Below the pieces are notes generated by a model. The model did not search any database, had not been told where the DNA came from, and saw nothing but the letters and a program-made list of their open reading frames with translations. DNA of 64,000 nucleotides from Owenia fusiformis. Its lineage: Eukaryota > Annelida > Polychaeta > Sabellida > Oweniidae. The stretch is taken from contig CAIIXF020000011.1 in the NCBI GenBank assembly GCA_903813345.2, forward strand, positions 5,420,571-5,484,570, given 5' to 3'. A program made the translations under genes and the position numbers. Positions 23,618 through 36,523 of this stretch are shown here, in pieces (the stretch's first letter is position 1; each line of letters starts with the position of its first letter).

Positions 23618-24390
23618 AATGAGTAAATCAAGAGCAGTGATTCAAAAAGCCTATATTCAACAGAAAAGAGAAAAGATAGGGAAAAGTAGAGAGAGAAAGG
23701 GCACGTGTTAAAGAAATGGTGAAACAGAAACCTTTTTGAATTTTGAATGTAAAAATTTCAAGTATCGTCAAAATGTTTTCCTTCATTGAATCTGGTAAGA
23801 GGTCAATTTTCCAATGTTTTTTTGTACAACACTTGAGTAACCATGGACCTTTAAACAAGTTTATTAAAAGAAGATAATGTGATAATGTTTTCCTGAAAAA
23901 CAGGGAAATGCACACATGTCATCATATTTTATTATCAACAGAAAATAACATGTGTAGGTATATCATTTTTTCAAAAATGTTTTCGTTACACCATTACCTT
24001 AAGCGGTACCACACACCCAGATAAGAGCTCCCCCTTAAATAGGTTTGTTTCTTGCTTTGTCTCGTGAAGTGCAAAAATGAACCCCAGAGTAAGAGAACTG
24101 AGGCAGACGAACCCTATGATAATGAACCAGCTGTTATGTACATGATTGACAGTTATACTGCTGCAGTCTATAATGGTGCTTGGTACATTGGAAAAATAGT
24201 TAATGTGGATGGCGTGCTATGAAACATCATGTACGATTAACAGACTTGAGTGTTTTCAGTGGCCTTCACTAGAACATGTACTCTGGGTAGCCAGAACGTG
24301 TACTCTGGGTAGAACGTGCAAACGTTCTTTCCCAAATAGTGGAATTGATTCCCAAGTAAGAGAATGCAAAAATGTTCCAGATTATCTGAA
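23618..24390 (+). pseudogene. Degenerate relic of an invertebrate repeat-associated gene
   Basis: The left end reads MSKSRAVIQKAYIQQ and, after a frameshift near 23690, RERARVKEMVKQK. About 400 bp later, AAVYNGAWYIGKIVNVD and, after stops and a frameshift, CFQWPSLEHVLWV appear (24150-24290). I recall N-terminal RAEIQ-x-AYR basic regions together with C-terminal W-Y-x-G / W-P-x-x-E-x-x-W-V modules in uncharacterised invertebrate proteins that spread with repeats. Function is unknown to me, and stop codons and frameshifts make it non-functional. Confidence 0.4.
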
Positions 24391-26540
24391 CTGATGATTA
24401 ACTATTTGCCTCCAAAATTGAATCAAGAGACAATGACATCTGATATGTGGTTTTGGACAGATATGCTTTGAAAATACGTATTATTGTAAACATTTTCTAG
24501 TTCACGTTGACAGTACTGTTTAACGTCTCTAGAGATGTTGAATTAAGTGATAAAGTTGTCATAAGAAGTTTAAGTTTTACATAGGCTTTGAACAATATTT
24601 GCTCTCATTATCTAATGACGACTATACAGTGTCTTAACAAGCGTTACCAAAATTTGCTGATTCAGTGCTAGGATAAGAGGTGTTTACCAAGTACATTTAG
24701 CACCATTATTATTCACCATATATAATAATTTGTCTGTTTTTTATTGTAATGTCTTCTTGATCAGATTAAATGACACATGAAGCTGATGTTCCAAGATGTT
24801 AATCTACGTTACTATCCGTTTAAATATAGTACACAAATGCTATATTTTACATAAACATCGTGTGCTTTCATAAAAATGAGTTTCTCTTATATATAAAAAA
24901 ATGACCAAATTAATTCTTTGGAAACCTTTGAAACTGATTGAATTGAAAATGTCAGCTTCCAGCAATTAATCTACGTTACAATATAGGCATGTTCAATGCT
25001 TGAGTTTTTTTTATAAATAGATAACCATGGCAGTATCCAATATTAGTGTTGAACAATGCAGAGATATACTCCTTTGCTCTGCTAAAAAGTATTAAATTGA
25101 GGGGATGGTCACAAAAGATTCACACTTAATGATTGAATGACTGACAAACATTATGGAATTTTAAGGACAAAAAAATAAAAAATATTCGTAATTGAGCAAG
25201 AAAGTTCAAAACCCTCCTCCTGATAAGTATCAGTATCCTAATGTCTGTACTTTAAGGTAGAAAAACATTTTATTTGGTAGCACTGTCACACATTAAGAAG
25301 TATTCAAATCAATTAAGATGGTACCTATAATGTAATTTAAAGTGGAACAAAAACTTTAGATGTGTATAACATATATCAAATCAAAATCACTACGAAACCA
25401 AAAGAGTCTAAAAGCCAATTTGTAGACATATAATCTAATAAAATAACAAGGTATGACGTGAAACGGAGAAACTTTATTTTATCATTTTCCGAAAACTGAT
25501 CGGGGCATTACTATCTGTAATGACTGGATACACAATGTGCCTTTGACGTTTTGAGGTATCGGGAGAAGGGTGTCAATATCAAAGAAAAAGAACTTACGAC
25601 AGTATAGGCTACTTAAACAGTGAGAGGAACGAAAGTTTCATTTTTAAGGAAACAGGTGAGTTAAGTAAGCATTAATTGTCAACGGCAGGGATAATTGCCG
25701 ACTTAGTCAGTAGTACTAGTAATTCGGATTATCTCCTTTTTCTCATCTTGTCAACAGGTAAAACACTACATTTTGAGTACACAGGCAAATGATATTGGTT
25801 GTATAGGTTGTAAGCTAAGCCTCGTTCCCTCAACGGGCTCTATACAACCTTGTACGGGACAGGTAACGATTCCCGTAATAAAATTGCTCGTTATTTTCGA
25901 GCTCGAAGTGGCCTGTGATAAAAGACCCGTATGAACCCGTAATTTCCGACCAATGTATTTGCACGTACGAGGTCCATAACAAGATCCGTAATTGCTGCTA
26001 ATTAAATTAAAATACAGAATACATCAAAATTACATTTCGAGTATATGCAAATATATAATAAATAGCATACTATGGAAATACTGGTTTATGAAAGTCAACA
26101 CTTTAACTCCTCCCACCACGCTGAGAACGAGGTATGGTCAGTTGGAGACACTTACAGTGAAACTATATCTGTTAAGTGGAAGTGCAACTACTGTACACAA
26201 ACTTATAGGAAATACGTTTCTTCAAAAAATCATGGAAAATGATTTAAATAACATAACAGTGTATAAATCAAAGTTATTCTTGTAGAGAACAGATTACTGA
26301 ATTCAAATATGCCATTTAAAAGAAGGCAAATAACGTCATTAGAGGTTTAATATGCAAATATCTTAAAATCTCACGAAAACGAGATTTTAAGAGCTATATA
26401 GAAATTGTACTATTAGAATATTTTTGGGCCATCGCTGATTTGCCGCATAGTTATGTACTATGGCATGAGACATATTGTGGTGAAATAAACCTATTGTTTA
26501 AAAAAATATTCGTTACGACAAAAATAGTTAAAAGCTACTA
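24391..26540. other. Intergenic sequence, right part of unit 1
   Basis: No gene recognised. The part up to ~25540 has no counterpart in unit 2. From ~25545 it matches 61625 onward (GTGCCTTTGACGTTTT, AACGGCAGGGATAA). A GC-richer block with repeated CCCGTA motifs lies at 25790-25960, with relatives at 61890-62110 and 63620-63720. Confidence 0.45.
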
Positions 26541-27538
26541 CAGGGTGTCCAAAAAAAAACAGGACCGTAAGAAAGTTGAATAACTCGGTCAATTTTGCAT
26601 ATTTTGCCTTGAAATTTCAGAATTATTTAGTTCATTCAATGTGAATTTTGTTGTAAAAGTTTGATAATAATCTACCAATTGAGTCAAAAACTACAGTTCC
26701 TTACAAAACATGCCCCAAATGTGCAAATCTCATTTCTATACACAAATCAATCCGGCGAACAAAGCTGTTGATGATCCTCCTACACACATGTCTTTCTGAA
26801 TGGACAAGTTTGTTTCAAGAACAATTGCTACTGGGGCTTACATCCTCCTGATGAAGTGTTACAGCATCCATTGCATTCTGAACAATGCACTCCCTGGGTG
26901 GCAATGAGGAAACATGGAATCATCAGTCCCTTTTGGTTTGAAGGTGACTATGGACTTGCTATCACCATGAACAAGGACCAGTAAGTTCTCACCAAGTTTT
27001 GGAGGTCACTAAGCACCAGAAGGGACATCTAAGGAGATAATTAAGCAGTGGTTTCAACAAGCCAATACCACCCCAACACTGCAAATGATATGCTGAAATG
27101 GTTTAGGCAATGCTTTGGTGGTCAGCTCATCAGTTGCAGAATGCAAACCATATGGGCAGCTCATTTGCCTGATCTAAATCCCCTAAATTTTTATCTTTGA
27201 GGATTTCTAAAAGCCAATGTGTATACTGACAGGCCCCTAACAATCTTAAGAGGGCAATAACTACCCCAATATTTACCATCCACATTAATGTGTATAGGTA
27301 AGGGTCATTAACAACTTTGTTCACAGGATTCGTTTGTGCATAGAGAGGAGAAGTGCCCACTTTGAGCATGTTTTGTAAAGGACTGCAGTTTTTGACACAA
27401 TAGACAGAGTATCATCAAACTTTCAGAACAAAATTCACATTGAATGAACTAAATAATTCTTAAATTTCAAGGCAAAATATGTAAAATTGACCGAGTTATT
27501 CAACTTTCTTACGGTCCTGTTTTTTTTTGGACACCCTG
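26541..27538 (+). mobile_element. Mariner-like element with ~170-bp inverted repeats
   Basis: Ends CAGGGTGTCC and GGACACCCTG are flanked by TA (26539-26540 and 27539-27540). The inverted repeats are about 26541-26712 and 27367-27538 and are nearly identical, indicating a fairly recent insertion of an element that was already internally decayed. The inner ~650 bp hold transposase remains on the plus strand. Confidence 0.9.
26830..27290 (+). pseudogene. Mariner-like transposase relic (C-terminal catalytic half)
   Basis: In a single frame one reads WVAMRKHGIISPFWFE then GLAITMNKDQ, a stop, and later WAAHLPDLNPLNFYL, a stop, and GFLKANVYTDRPLTI. The PDLNPL-x-F-x-L-x-GFLK-x-x-VY-x-x-RP string is the signature around the last catalytic Asp of mariner-like transposases. 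In-frame stops at several positions inactivate it. Confidence 0.85.
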
Positions 27539-27771
27539 TATTATCATTGTATCTCTAACCTTACCGTATATCTGACTGACCCTGAAAACATTTTTGCTAA
27601 TTTGCATATAATGTAGTACATTAAAACATGATTAATAATTCTTGTTATATCTTTTTTTGTTATCTTATTCATTGAGCCTGAAAACATGGGCAAGGGCACA
27701 ACAATTGTGATGCTATCATTATTACTTTTTAAATTATGTAAGATATTTCAATAATGGCTAAGTTGCAATTA

Positions 27772-28289
27772 CAGTAGAACCTGTATATCTGAGCACCTGT
27801 ATATCTGAACACCTGGCTAGTCCGAACACCTCCCAATCTGAACACTTTTTTCGGTCCTTCATTTTTTCCTCCCATTGACTCCCATGTTAAAAAGCCTTGC
27901 AATTTGAACACCTCCCAATTTGAACAGTGAACAGCCATATTTGAAAAATTCGAATCCGTCTAATCTGCACACTTTTCATGAAATTTCTGATGTTTCATAC
28001 AAAATTGGTCAAATATTGTCATGATATCAAATTTTTGGAAAAATATCTTATATGGTCTAAATAATGATGGGGCATTCCAGCATGACTAGATTCATTTAAA
28101 TTGAATTTTCAAATTTCTGTAATGCCATAAAGCTATGGGGTCAAAAGAACAAAATATTTACTGAGAATGTCTCAACATTTCTTTCGAATCCGGAATATTG
28201 TGAATGCAGAAACCTTGAAAAGTGAACACCTCCTAATCTGAACGCTTTTAGCCGGTCCCAATGGCGTTCGGATAAGACAGGTTTTACTG
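27772..28289. mobile_element. Pogo/Tigger-like non-autonomous element
   Basis: It starts CAGTAGAACCTG and ends CAGGTTTTACTG, flanked by TA. Inside both ends are repeated TCTGAACACCT and CCGAACACC motifs, as in pogo-type elements of marine animals whose ends read CAGTAAAACCTG. At 518 bp there is no transposase. Confidence 0.7.
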
Positions 28290-28724
28290 TATGCACTCTA
28301 TCTAATAAGTTATTCTTGTATACATGTATTTAACAATTTCTTATTCATTAACCCTTAAAACACAAGTTTAGACAAACTAATTATGCTGCTTTCATTTTTA
28401 CATTTCCAGATATAGAAAACAATCAATATTTTGATAATGGCCTCGCTAATTAGCCTATATTATTTTTCCCCAAACGAACTTTTAATCCAACCCAGCTAAA
28501 TCTCTTCAGGAAACCCTTATCGTCATAAATCAACCAAATAGGGGACAGCTCAGTCTTATAAATAATTTGTTACTCAGCGTTATGGATTGCCTTAATCCTG
28601 TATTTTACCTTGTATTGTTTGTGTATAAAACAGTTGTGTCATTCACGCGAAACTATTTATATACGAATACTAGAAAAACAGCAGCTCCACGGAGTAGCAA
28701 ATCCCACCGAACAAAACATGTTTT

Positions 28725-29670
28725 GGTAAATAGCGGCCATATAAAATTTGAGCCAAATCCATCCACAGGTATTTGAATTATCAAAGATTGTGTTTTTATG
28801 AAAAACATTTTGAATTTCAGCTGTCATCTTTAGATTTTTTCTTTAGCAGAGCTCCTATGTCCCAAGGCATCAGCATATACAATTTAATCCAAATCTGTCA
28901 ACTGGTAGTAGTAAATCCGTCCAATGGTATTTGAGTTATCAAAGATTACCCTTTAATGAAAAATGGCAGCCATTTTGAAATTCAGCTGACGCCTTTGAAA
29001 TTTCTTCTGAAATAGATCTCCTATTTCCCTAAACATCAGGATATAAAATTGGAACCAAATCCATTCACTGGTATTTGAGTTATCAATGATTATGTTTTTT
29101 TTACGAAAAATGGTGGCCATTTTAAAATTAAGCTGCCATCTTGAAAATCCCTTCTCGAACAGAGCTCCTATGTCCCTAGGCATCAGCATGTAAAATTTGA
29201 ACCAAATCCATTCAATAGTATTTGAGTTATCAAATATAACGTTGTTTACGAAAAATGGCCGCCATTTTGAAATATGGTAGCCATCTTGAAAATGTCTTCT
29301 TGAGCAAGGCTCCTTTGTACCCAGACAACAGCATGAAAAATTTGATCCAAATCTATTCAAGGGTATTTGAGTTATCAAAGATAATGTTTTTTTTACGAAA
29401 AATGGCCGCCATTTTGAAACATGGCGGCCATCTTGAAAATGTCTTCTTCAGCAAGGCTCCTTTGTACCCGGACAACAGCATACAAAATTTGAACCAAATC
29501 CATCCACTAATATTGAGTAATCAAAGATTATATTTTTTCCGAAAAATGGCCGCCATTTTGTATTTAGTGGCCATATTGAAAATTCCTTCTCAAGCAGAGG
29601 TCCTACACCCATAAGGCATAAGCCTATAAAAGTTGAATGAAATCCGTTAACCGGTATTTGAGTTATTGCC
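28725..29670. repeat. Tandem array of ~146-bp units with GGCCGCCATTTTG motif
   Basis: The anchor TATTTGAGTTATCAAAG recurs at about 28768, 28926, 29069, 29216, 29363, 29508 and 29654, spaced ~143-158 bp. Each unit also has the near-palindrome AAAATGGCCGCCATTTTGAA, an AGCTCCTATGTCCC block and AATTTGAACCAAATCCATTC. Middle units are better conserved than the edge units. The open frames across it on both strands reflect the repeat, not genes. Confidence 0.85.
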
Positions 29671-29725
29671 CGGACACACGAACGGACGGACGGACGGACG
29701 GACGAACGGACGAACGGACGGACGG
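29671..29725. repeat. (CGGA)n / ACGGACGG simple repeat
   Basis: A short perfect-to-imperfect tetranucleotide run that directly ends the 146-bp array; it is followed by CCTCGAACTTCGTTCGG, a small hairpin. The combination looks like the 3' terminus of the dispersed repeat family from which the array grew. Confidence 0.8.
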
Positions 29726-30117
29726 CTTTTCTATATCCCCTCGAACTTCGTTCGGTGGGATAATAACATTCTTTGTAATTATATGTACCTGGTTTTGACT
29801 ATTCAACCTAGATTTTTGTTTGGGGAGGCTGAAATGAAAAAAATGAATTAAAAATGTGTCAAAAAAATGAATTACAGGGTGAGACAAAACTGTCATCCAA
29901 AGAATGTTATTAACTCATTCATTCAGTATGAGTTGAAATCATATTTTGTTAATTTTATCATGCAAAATCTTTTTGCATTTTACCATGCTTCATTTGTCCA
30001 TTTCTCATAGTCACAATTCTATGGCCATTCTTCAAATTCCAGCCTCGTCCTTTAAGGCACATCTGCACTGGTCGATTGAGGTTGTAAGTTCACGGTCGCA
30101 AACATTTTTCTCCAAAA

Positions 30118-31155
30118 TCTGTAACTATTCGTTTAATGAAAATAGCAAGGCATAAAAAGTTGTTTGTCTATTAGATCAAGTATCATCATCAATCAGAAAT
30201 ATTTTGAGCAAATTAAAGTATGCATTATTGGAGTATTTAATATTTCCTCAAGTTTTTGTTTTCACACAATTATTGACGTTTAGAGATTCTTACCCAGTAA
30301 TGATTTAGTTTGGACGAAGAATTGAGTCTTAATGACTGGAATAAGTCTCACTTTTAATATGTTATTCAAAAATTGTTCAAATATATTATACTCACATGTA
30401 CATGTACCTCTATTATTTTGTTTGTTTTTTTACGTGGAATAAAACAAACATATCTATGATGCCAAATTCATTTTCTGTTTACCTACAAATTAAAAATTGT
30501 AGTTAAAACCATGAAAGGGCCTTAAAACACTTTTATAAAAGCGATAAACCTCTGGCGGAACTTTGGGGCAGAGCCGCAGAGGTATCAGCTGAAAATGAGC
30601 TTGAATGAGATGCAGGCCCGTAGCCAGGGGGCGACCCCCCCCGACCCCCCGGCAACAAATTCTTTCAAAATCATGCTGTTGTTCACCATTTTGAGCACTT
30701 CTCAAGTGATTTTAGCCATATTTGGACCAAAATTGTCAAATGTGAACCCCACTGGATTTTTTTGAAAACTGAACCTCCCTTGGCAAATCCTAGCTACGGG
30801 CCTGAGATGGGTATACAATTTTTGAGAAGGACATACAATCAGCTGAATTCTATTCAAAGTTTCTTTCATTTGTTAGGTTCATACAATCAACTAGGTAAAT
30901 TCTATTATTTTGTCTCAAATGAGTATTGAAGCGAGAACAAATAACCCAAGTAATAAAAGACACGAGGGACGTGCACATCGATCGCCAAGGTATTTCAAAA
31001 GTTCTGTTCAATAAAAAGATGTCAAAAACGGTCGACACATGAAAACTGTAGATTACTTTCTGGGTTACTTTGATGATTCCAAGTTGAAAACTATAAATAG
31101 GATGTGGTTGTGTGTAGCACTCAAACATATCAATACTTGGAGATATTTGAACTAT
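30118..31155. repeat. Dispersed repeat A, copy 2
   Basis: Direct partner of 1151-2635; lacks the TTAA-flanked insertion (empty site at 30522-30525). Contains a poly-C block near 30630. No coding content recognised. Confidence 0.65.
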
Positions 31156-33029
31156 CTAACATAAAGAGAATACAAGGTACAGGCTTCAGAGGTAAGTCAG
31201 GAAGGTGAACAATCTTCGTCCCATGTAGATTTCCCGTATAATCGTAAACAGGCAAGTTTCACCATTGAAATTGAAAATTACTATTAGATATACTTTGTAG
31301 ATGTTATTAATGAGCTATTAAGTGTATGTATCAATCAAATGGCTCATTTTGAACATATAAAAAGTATTTGTGTTTTGTTTCCCAGGGAATCGTATTCCCA
31401 TGTAGTACACACATAAATAATGTACATTATGTAGTACTTGAATAGCCTGGTTTATAAAATATTGAAGGGCGTGCTGATTGTGCAAACGAGTACATGCATG
31501 AAGGCCCAATATTGATATTGTTTGCATACCTAAGTAAAAATTAACTCTTCTAATCCCCTAATGTAAGCACGGCGGTATACGTAGTCCGATTTATCGGAGA
31601 CTTTAAAGTAGCAAAAATCAGTACTCCATACCATGAGGCGCAGTATGTCATGGCTTAAACACCGTATGCTATGGTTAAGTGAAAATTTATCAAACATATC
31701 ATATTTTACCCCTGATTACAAAAATACCGTTTTTATTTTGACATGTTATCCTTTAAATATCAAGCTAATTATGGAATAATATAAATTTTAATAATAACTT
31801 AAGTTCATTTACTTCAGAGTAATGTTTTATTTTCGACGTTTCACCAGTCATCCAACTAGCTTTTTCAAGATTCAAAATGACTTAAGTTATTATTATTATT
31901 ATATCACCAGAGTGATGAATCTACACAGAAATATAAATTTTGTTTTAAATAGTTTTATGTACATGTATGCCAATAATTTCTCAAATCCATTGAAGCAAGA
32001 TTCTGTTCTCTAGTAGCATTGAGTAATCTTTGAATTACAAATTATTAATCAATTTCTAAAAATTACCATATGTTTATCAACATGAAACAATAAACATCAA
32101 TTTTCTCGAGTATCACTTTTGTATAAAGACTCTAATTAACATATCAAATATAAGGGTGATAAAGCCGAGTGACATTACAACACAGCTGGTTCATTGGATA
32201 GTGTCTCTAAGGAACTTAATATCATGTAAAGTTGCAAAAACTTAATATTATGCAAAGTCGCCGAATGGAATAGAATAATGGGTAAAATAAAATTCTACAC
32301 CTACTACGTGACAAAAAGTGAATGAAAATATCTAAGCGATCAGGTGTGACCAGAGCAAATTGTTCGTAAAAACTCATGGTTTGTTCGTAAAAACTCATGG
32401 ATTACATTATTTATTGCCAAAGTAGGACTTGTACCGAGGGACGGATATTACACGTGATTTAGATTCATGCCAATTGCTAGCTCCAAACTCATCTTTATGT
32501 GGCCAAACGTCACAAGGTGTCCATTGAAGTTATCATTTGGCTCTATTTTATTTATCATACTATTGATTTTGTCATCAGGCTGTTGCAAGATGTTTGAGGG
32601 ATTTTCAATATCTTGTATTATTTATTTACATTCTTTAAGATACTTGTCAGCTCCTTTTCCATTATTCATTCGTTTCATATCACTGTTGTCATGTTTAAAA
32701 TACTAGGGCATACCTGGCATGGTACCACATATATTACATACACTTTTAAATGTTATATGTGTCTACACATTGACATTACTGTTGTAAGTGCCAAATATTT
32801 CATATCTTTTGGCTTGCTGTTTCATCTCGCTTCATCAAACAATATTATTGTGTACGTTTTCAACATTGTCAGCAATATACAAAACATATCAAACTGGAAA
32901 TAATGGAAATACAATAGATTAGGTCCATAGTATAGATAGTGAGAAATGTTGGAGGCCTCAGGGGGGATCGTTTAATCTAAAATATCAAGAGCTAAACAGA
33001 TGTAATGGCTAACTATTTAAATAATTTGT
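31156..33029. other. Intergenic sequence
   Basis: No gene is recognised; hydrophobic open frames at 32467-32903 look like translated AT-rich DNA. A perfect 20-bp tandem pair TTGTTCGTAAAAACTCATGG lies around 32361-32400. Confidence 0.4.
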
Positions 33030-33357
33030 TCATGCTCCATTACTGTAAGATTTCTGTCTCCAAATAATTTTTTTAGAGATGATTACGTTCTGCAAACAGT
33101 TGAGAAATCCTAAGGTTTTTAGTCCTGCAAGGAGAGTGCATCGTTCTTGCTGCAGCAGAGGGCAGTTCGAAAAAGTGATGTGCTGTTTGCTGTTTAGCAC
33201 TACATATACAAAATGGGTCATTTACTGTCACAAAGTTATGAACAGATAGATGTGCTTTGAGAATCAGACCAGCACTAAATCTTTTAAACAAAATTTCAAT
33301 TTTCCTTGTCATATTAAATCTATATAAAAGCAGCTTGAAAGCTAGCTTTGGAAACAA
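33030..33357 (-). pseudogene. Non-LTR retrotransposon ORF2 C-terminal relic
   Basis: On the minus strand, FKRFSAGLILKAHLSVHNF then NDPFCICSAKQQTAHHFF is followed, after a frameshift, by NCPLLQQERCTLLAGLK. The C-x-C...H-H-F-F...C-P-L-x-x-x-E-R-x-x-L-L pattern is that of the C-terminal zinc-knuckle-like region of invertebrate reverse transcriptases. It is not the same family as the intact element at 46979. Upstream reverse transcriptase sequence is missing. Confidence 0.6.
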
Positions 33358-33764
33358 CAGTTAAGCAAAATATACTTGAATTTTTTTGATTATATACCTA
33401 AAATCTCAACATATTTGAATTGTCTGCAATATTTCATTTCATTCCAAAACTATAATTATAAATTGCATTAAAATTCATAAACATCGATGAAAAGCGTCAC
33501 ATGCTACATCTGAGACTAAATAATGCAATTGAATTGAAAGCATGAATATCGATGAATTGGATCACGTTCATCAATTCAGAACAGAAACAGATTATGCATT
33601 GTACATGTATTTCTGTTTAATAAAAACGCACCGTTCATTTTTCAAAACTGGCTCCAAGTTAAAGCCAGTTTACAAATTAGCTCGCTCCATTTAACACTTG
33701 TAAGGTATTCAAGGACAATCTAGCAACTGGGCACCACGGGATACTGTCTACCAATCATTTTGAA

Positions 33765-34496
33765 ACCAAGGCCAATGAGTGTCATATAAGCCAAGTTAAA
33801 CTAACACAATAATAACTTTTTGTCTGGACTCACTTATTATGTAAGAATGAATTGTATAACTGTTTACTACATTAAATGTCAAGCATACCTATCTGTAATT
33901 TAATCTCACGTATCGAAGGTATACAAGAAATGTTATTTTCAAACAAATTCAGCACAACCAAACCCATGTCCACATATGAAAAATCCAAAATGGCTGCCAC
34001 AATTTTAGATCCATACACATGTGACGAAGTTAAAAATACACATGAGTCACAAGTCCCATCCCCAATAAAATGGGAAGTTTAAGGTTCTCACACATATTAA
34101 CTCCATTCCTATATACTTTATTTGTGGTAAGACTTGTGATCTAGGTAAACTTAGCATGTTCATGTACCTCCTATCCTCTGAAGCTAAAACAGAAATAGTC
34201 ATTTCAATTGAGAAAAATGTATCTTGTGGGCTCCTCCATATACATTTTGAGTGGCCGTCCGGCTGTTTTGTTACTGCAAAAACCTTTATTTCTTTATCAC
34301 AATTATCTACCATATTTTGCATCTGTCAAAACCCACCATTTCATTTTAATTTTGCAAACTTTTGCTTGTGCCATCATTAAGTATATATATTCAACTTGTT
34401 ATTCAGAATATTTTAAGACATTTTCATGAGGTTTTTTATTTTCACACTTTTGAAAAATGACTAAGTCAGAGAATGGCCTCTTAATGGCATGTCCCC
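33765..34496 (-). repeat. Dispersed repeat B, copy 2
   Basis: Reverse-complement partner of 4141-4975, about 100 bp shorter because it lacks the segment near 4370-4465. Open frames in it are not conserved between the copies. Confidence 0.65.
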
Positions 34497-36047
34497 TTTG
34501 GAAGAACGACTGTTCAACAGTAATAAGACTGTATTTTTAGAAGGCCGTTGTTGCAAAAAAATGTATTCCAAAAAACGATCCTATTATTCCTGGAAACAAA
34601 ATTCCTACAAACTATTGCTTGATTTAGCTATTGCCCGAAGTGGTTTAATTTGTCCAAGATAAAGCAGCTTCCAAGTTGAAAATAAATTGTACGAATATAT
34701 TTATATTCCTTTACAAAATGTCATGCTCCGGGATCTCCCTAAAATTAGACGATCTCATTCTGTGCCCAAGATTGTTAAACCTTTGGAGAGAGTCGAGTTA
34801 TTTACTGGTCATATAAATTCAAATTGGACATTAGATTTATAATGTTTCTAGTTAAAGCTACGAATGTTTGCACAATAAAACAATTTATTTGGAAATTCTC
34901 ACCGGAGGTTCGTTCGAACCCACCAAACCCCTGACCCCCACCCCTCTCGCAAAAGCAGGCTACTGGCCTGAAATGTATGTTAATTAAGGGGTGTCCATTG
35001 TTCTCAGAGTCACCATTTTCAATCAAATATTATCCCTTAATTACAAACAACATAATTTGTAATCAGACAGACTGATCCGCTGTTAAAGCCAATTGTTTCT
35101 CTTCTACAGGATATAAGTTTCCAGTCGTGTAAAAGTGTTTAACATATTTGGAGGTTTCATAAAAAAAGGACGGAGTATCTAATCAGATTTCTTATTTTAG
35201 TTCTTTTGACATAGTTGTTCGATTTTTACAGCGGAAATATATTTACATATATACTTATTCAAAGACCAATTTGGTTATTTTTCCTTGAAACGGGAGGAAA
35301 GCAGGTTGACATTTTGTTCATATATCATATCTGCCGAAGTTGACAGTAATCATACACGATATTGTTTTATTTAATTTTATTTCCTAAGAGATTTAAGTTT
35401 TTTTTGATAATAATATTTAATTTGCAATTATGCCACTTGAACTATATAAATATTACAATTTGTCAAATATTACCAAAATTCTCAAATATTTTCTTGATCT
35501 CAATAATTGACTTTCAAATATTTAAGAAGGTTTGTTTAATTAAGGTCTAGACTAATCTAGACTAAGTCTTTTGAAATTCCAAAGCTGTATAATACAATAT
35601 CATCTCTTTGTCATCGGTGTAATCTAGTTTAATTTGTATTAAACAAAAATGAATGTTATAATCACTTTTACGTGACACGAAATAACCTGTTAAAGCTGAG
35701 GTGATACTAAAATTAGATCAACTGATAATGGAATATAAATGGTATATTTTAGTATCAGACTCTGTATCATTTTCTTTCCGTGTCAGATGTTTTAATTTTG
35801 AATGATATTCTCTGCAATATTGGATTCAACAACAGATTAAACATTAATATAAGATCTTACCATACACATTAATCATGGGATTTTACATGGGATTACAGGG
35901 GGGACTCGAGCCCATCCCCCTGCCCACAGATAAAAAATGTCCATGCTAAACCAACACATGGGGCGACCCTGAAAATTCAGAGGGTGGGAGACGAAAACAA
36001 GACATTAACATGACAAAACGTCCACCTAGTTGCTCACAGTATTGTTA
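34497..36047. other. Intergenic sequence upstream of the Harbinger cluster
   Basis: No gene recognised. C-rich patches near 34920 and 35900 resemble those in dispersed repeat A (GGCTACTGGCCTGA). Confidence 0.4.
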
Positions 36048-36523
36048 CACCCCAGTCACATTTCCCACGGCCGCCGTGTGGTCTATCATTTCTGCGGCCA
36101 GTAGATTTTCTACGCTCGCCGTAGAATTTCTGTGCTCTCATACTTTTGCAGTCACATTTCCCACGGCAGCCGCACGGTGAATTTTAAATTTCTGTTGATA
36201 AATAGTACTTTTTTCATTTTATTTACATCAGGACACTTTATAAATCTTATTCATAGTGCTAGGATGTAATATCAAATGAAGTGATCATGAAAATGATTCA
36301 ATCTTGTTGAGCCAGTTGATTTCTACGGGGACCTCAGAAATGAACAAATATTATAACTCCGAGTTATAATTTCTACGGCGACCCTGCGGTCTGTAAAAAA
36401 CTGGATACACCGTACGGAGACCGCAATGCGAACATAGTTTTTCTACGCTCGCCGCAGTAATTTACTGATTTAATTGATCTGCGGTCGACGCACGGCCTCC
36501 GTACGACAAATGTGACTGGGGCG
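36048..36523. mobile_element. PIF/Harbinger-like MITE, copy A
   Basis: Begins CACCCCAGTCACATTT and ends AAATGTGACTGGGGCG, flanked by TTA on both sides (36045-36047 and 36524-36526). A 3-bp TWA duplication is diagnostic of PIF/Harbinger. Subterminal regions are full of GCGGCCGC, CTACGCTCGCCG and CTCGGAGTTATAA-like inverted motifs. No coding sequence. Confidence 0.85.

Larger units (their letters stand above)
6665..26415 (+). repeat. Segmental duplication unit 1
   Basis: Direct tandem partner of 42025-62865. The left junction lies near TTGTTTCTAATACTCCAGAAAATGAC (~6670) and its partner near 42030; the right junction lies near the AATCTCACGAAAACGAG block (~26370, partner ~62810). Both units contain a full copy of the EGF/FReD gene. 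Unit-specific differences include about 1 kb and 3.9 kb present here (20510-21500 and about 21600-25500) but absent from unit 2, and the retrotransposon present only in unit 2. Identity is patchy, from nearly complete to about 90 percent by eye. Confidence 0.85.

Noticed and set aside
28953-29378. 141-codon frame on the minus strand
   Set aside because: Translation of the ~146-bp tandem array; unit period differences break it outside this stretch.
29873-29900. CAGGGTGAGACAAAAC mariner-like end
   Set aside because: Only one end was found; no partner inverted repeat within a plausible distance.
32467-32903. Hydrophobic open frames resembling membrane proteins
   Set aside because: AT-rich DNA gives Phe/Ile/Leu-rich translations in any frame; no start context, splice signals or family motif.
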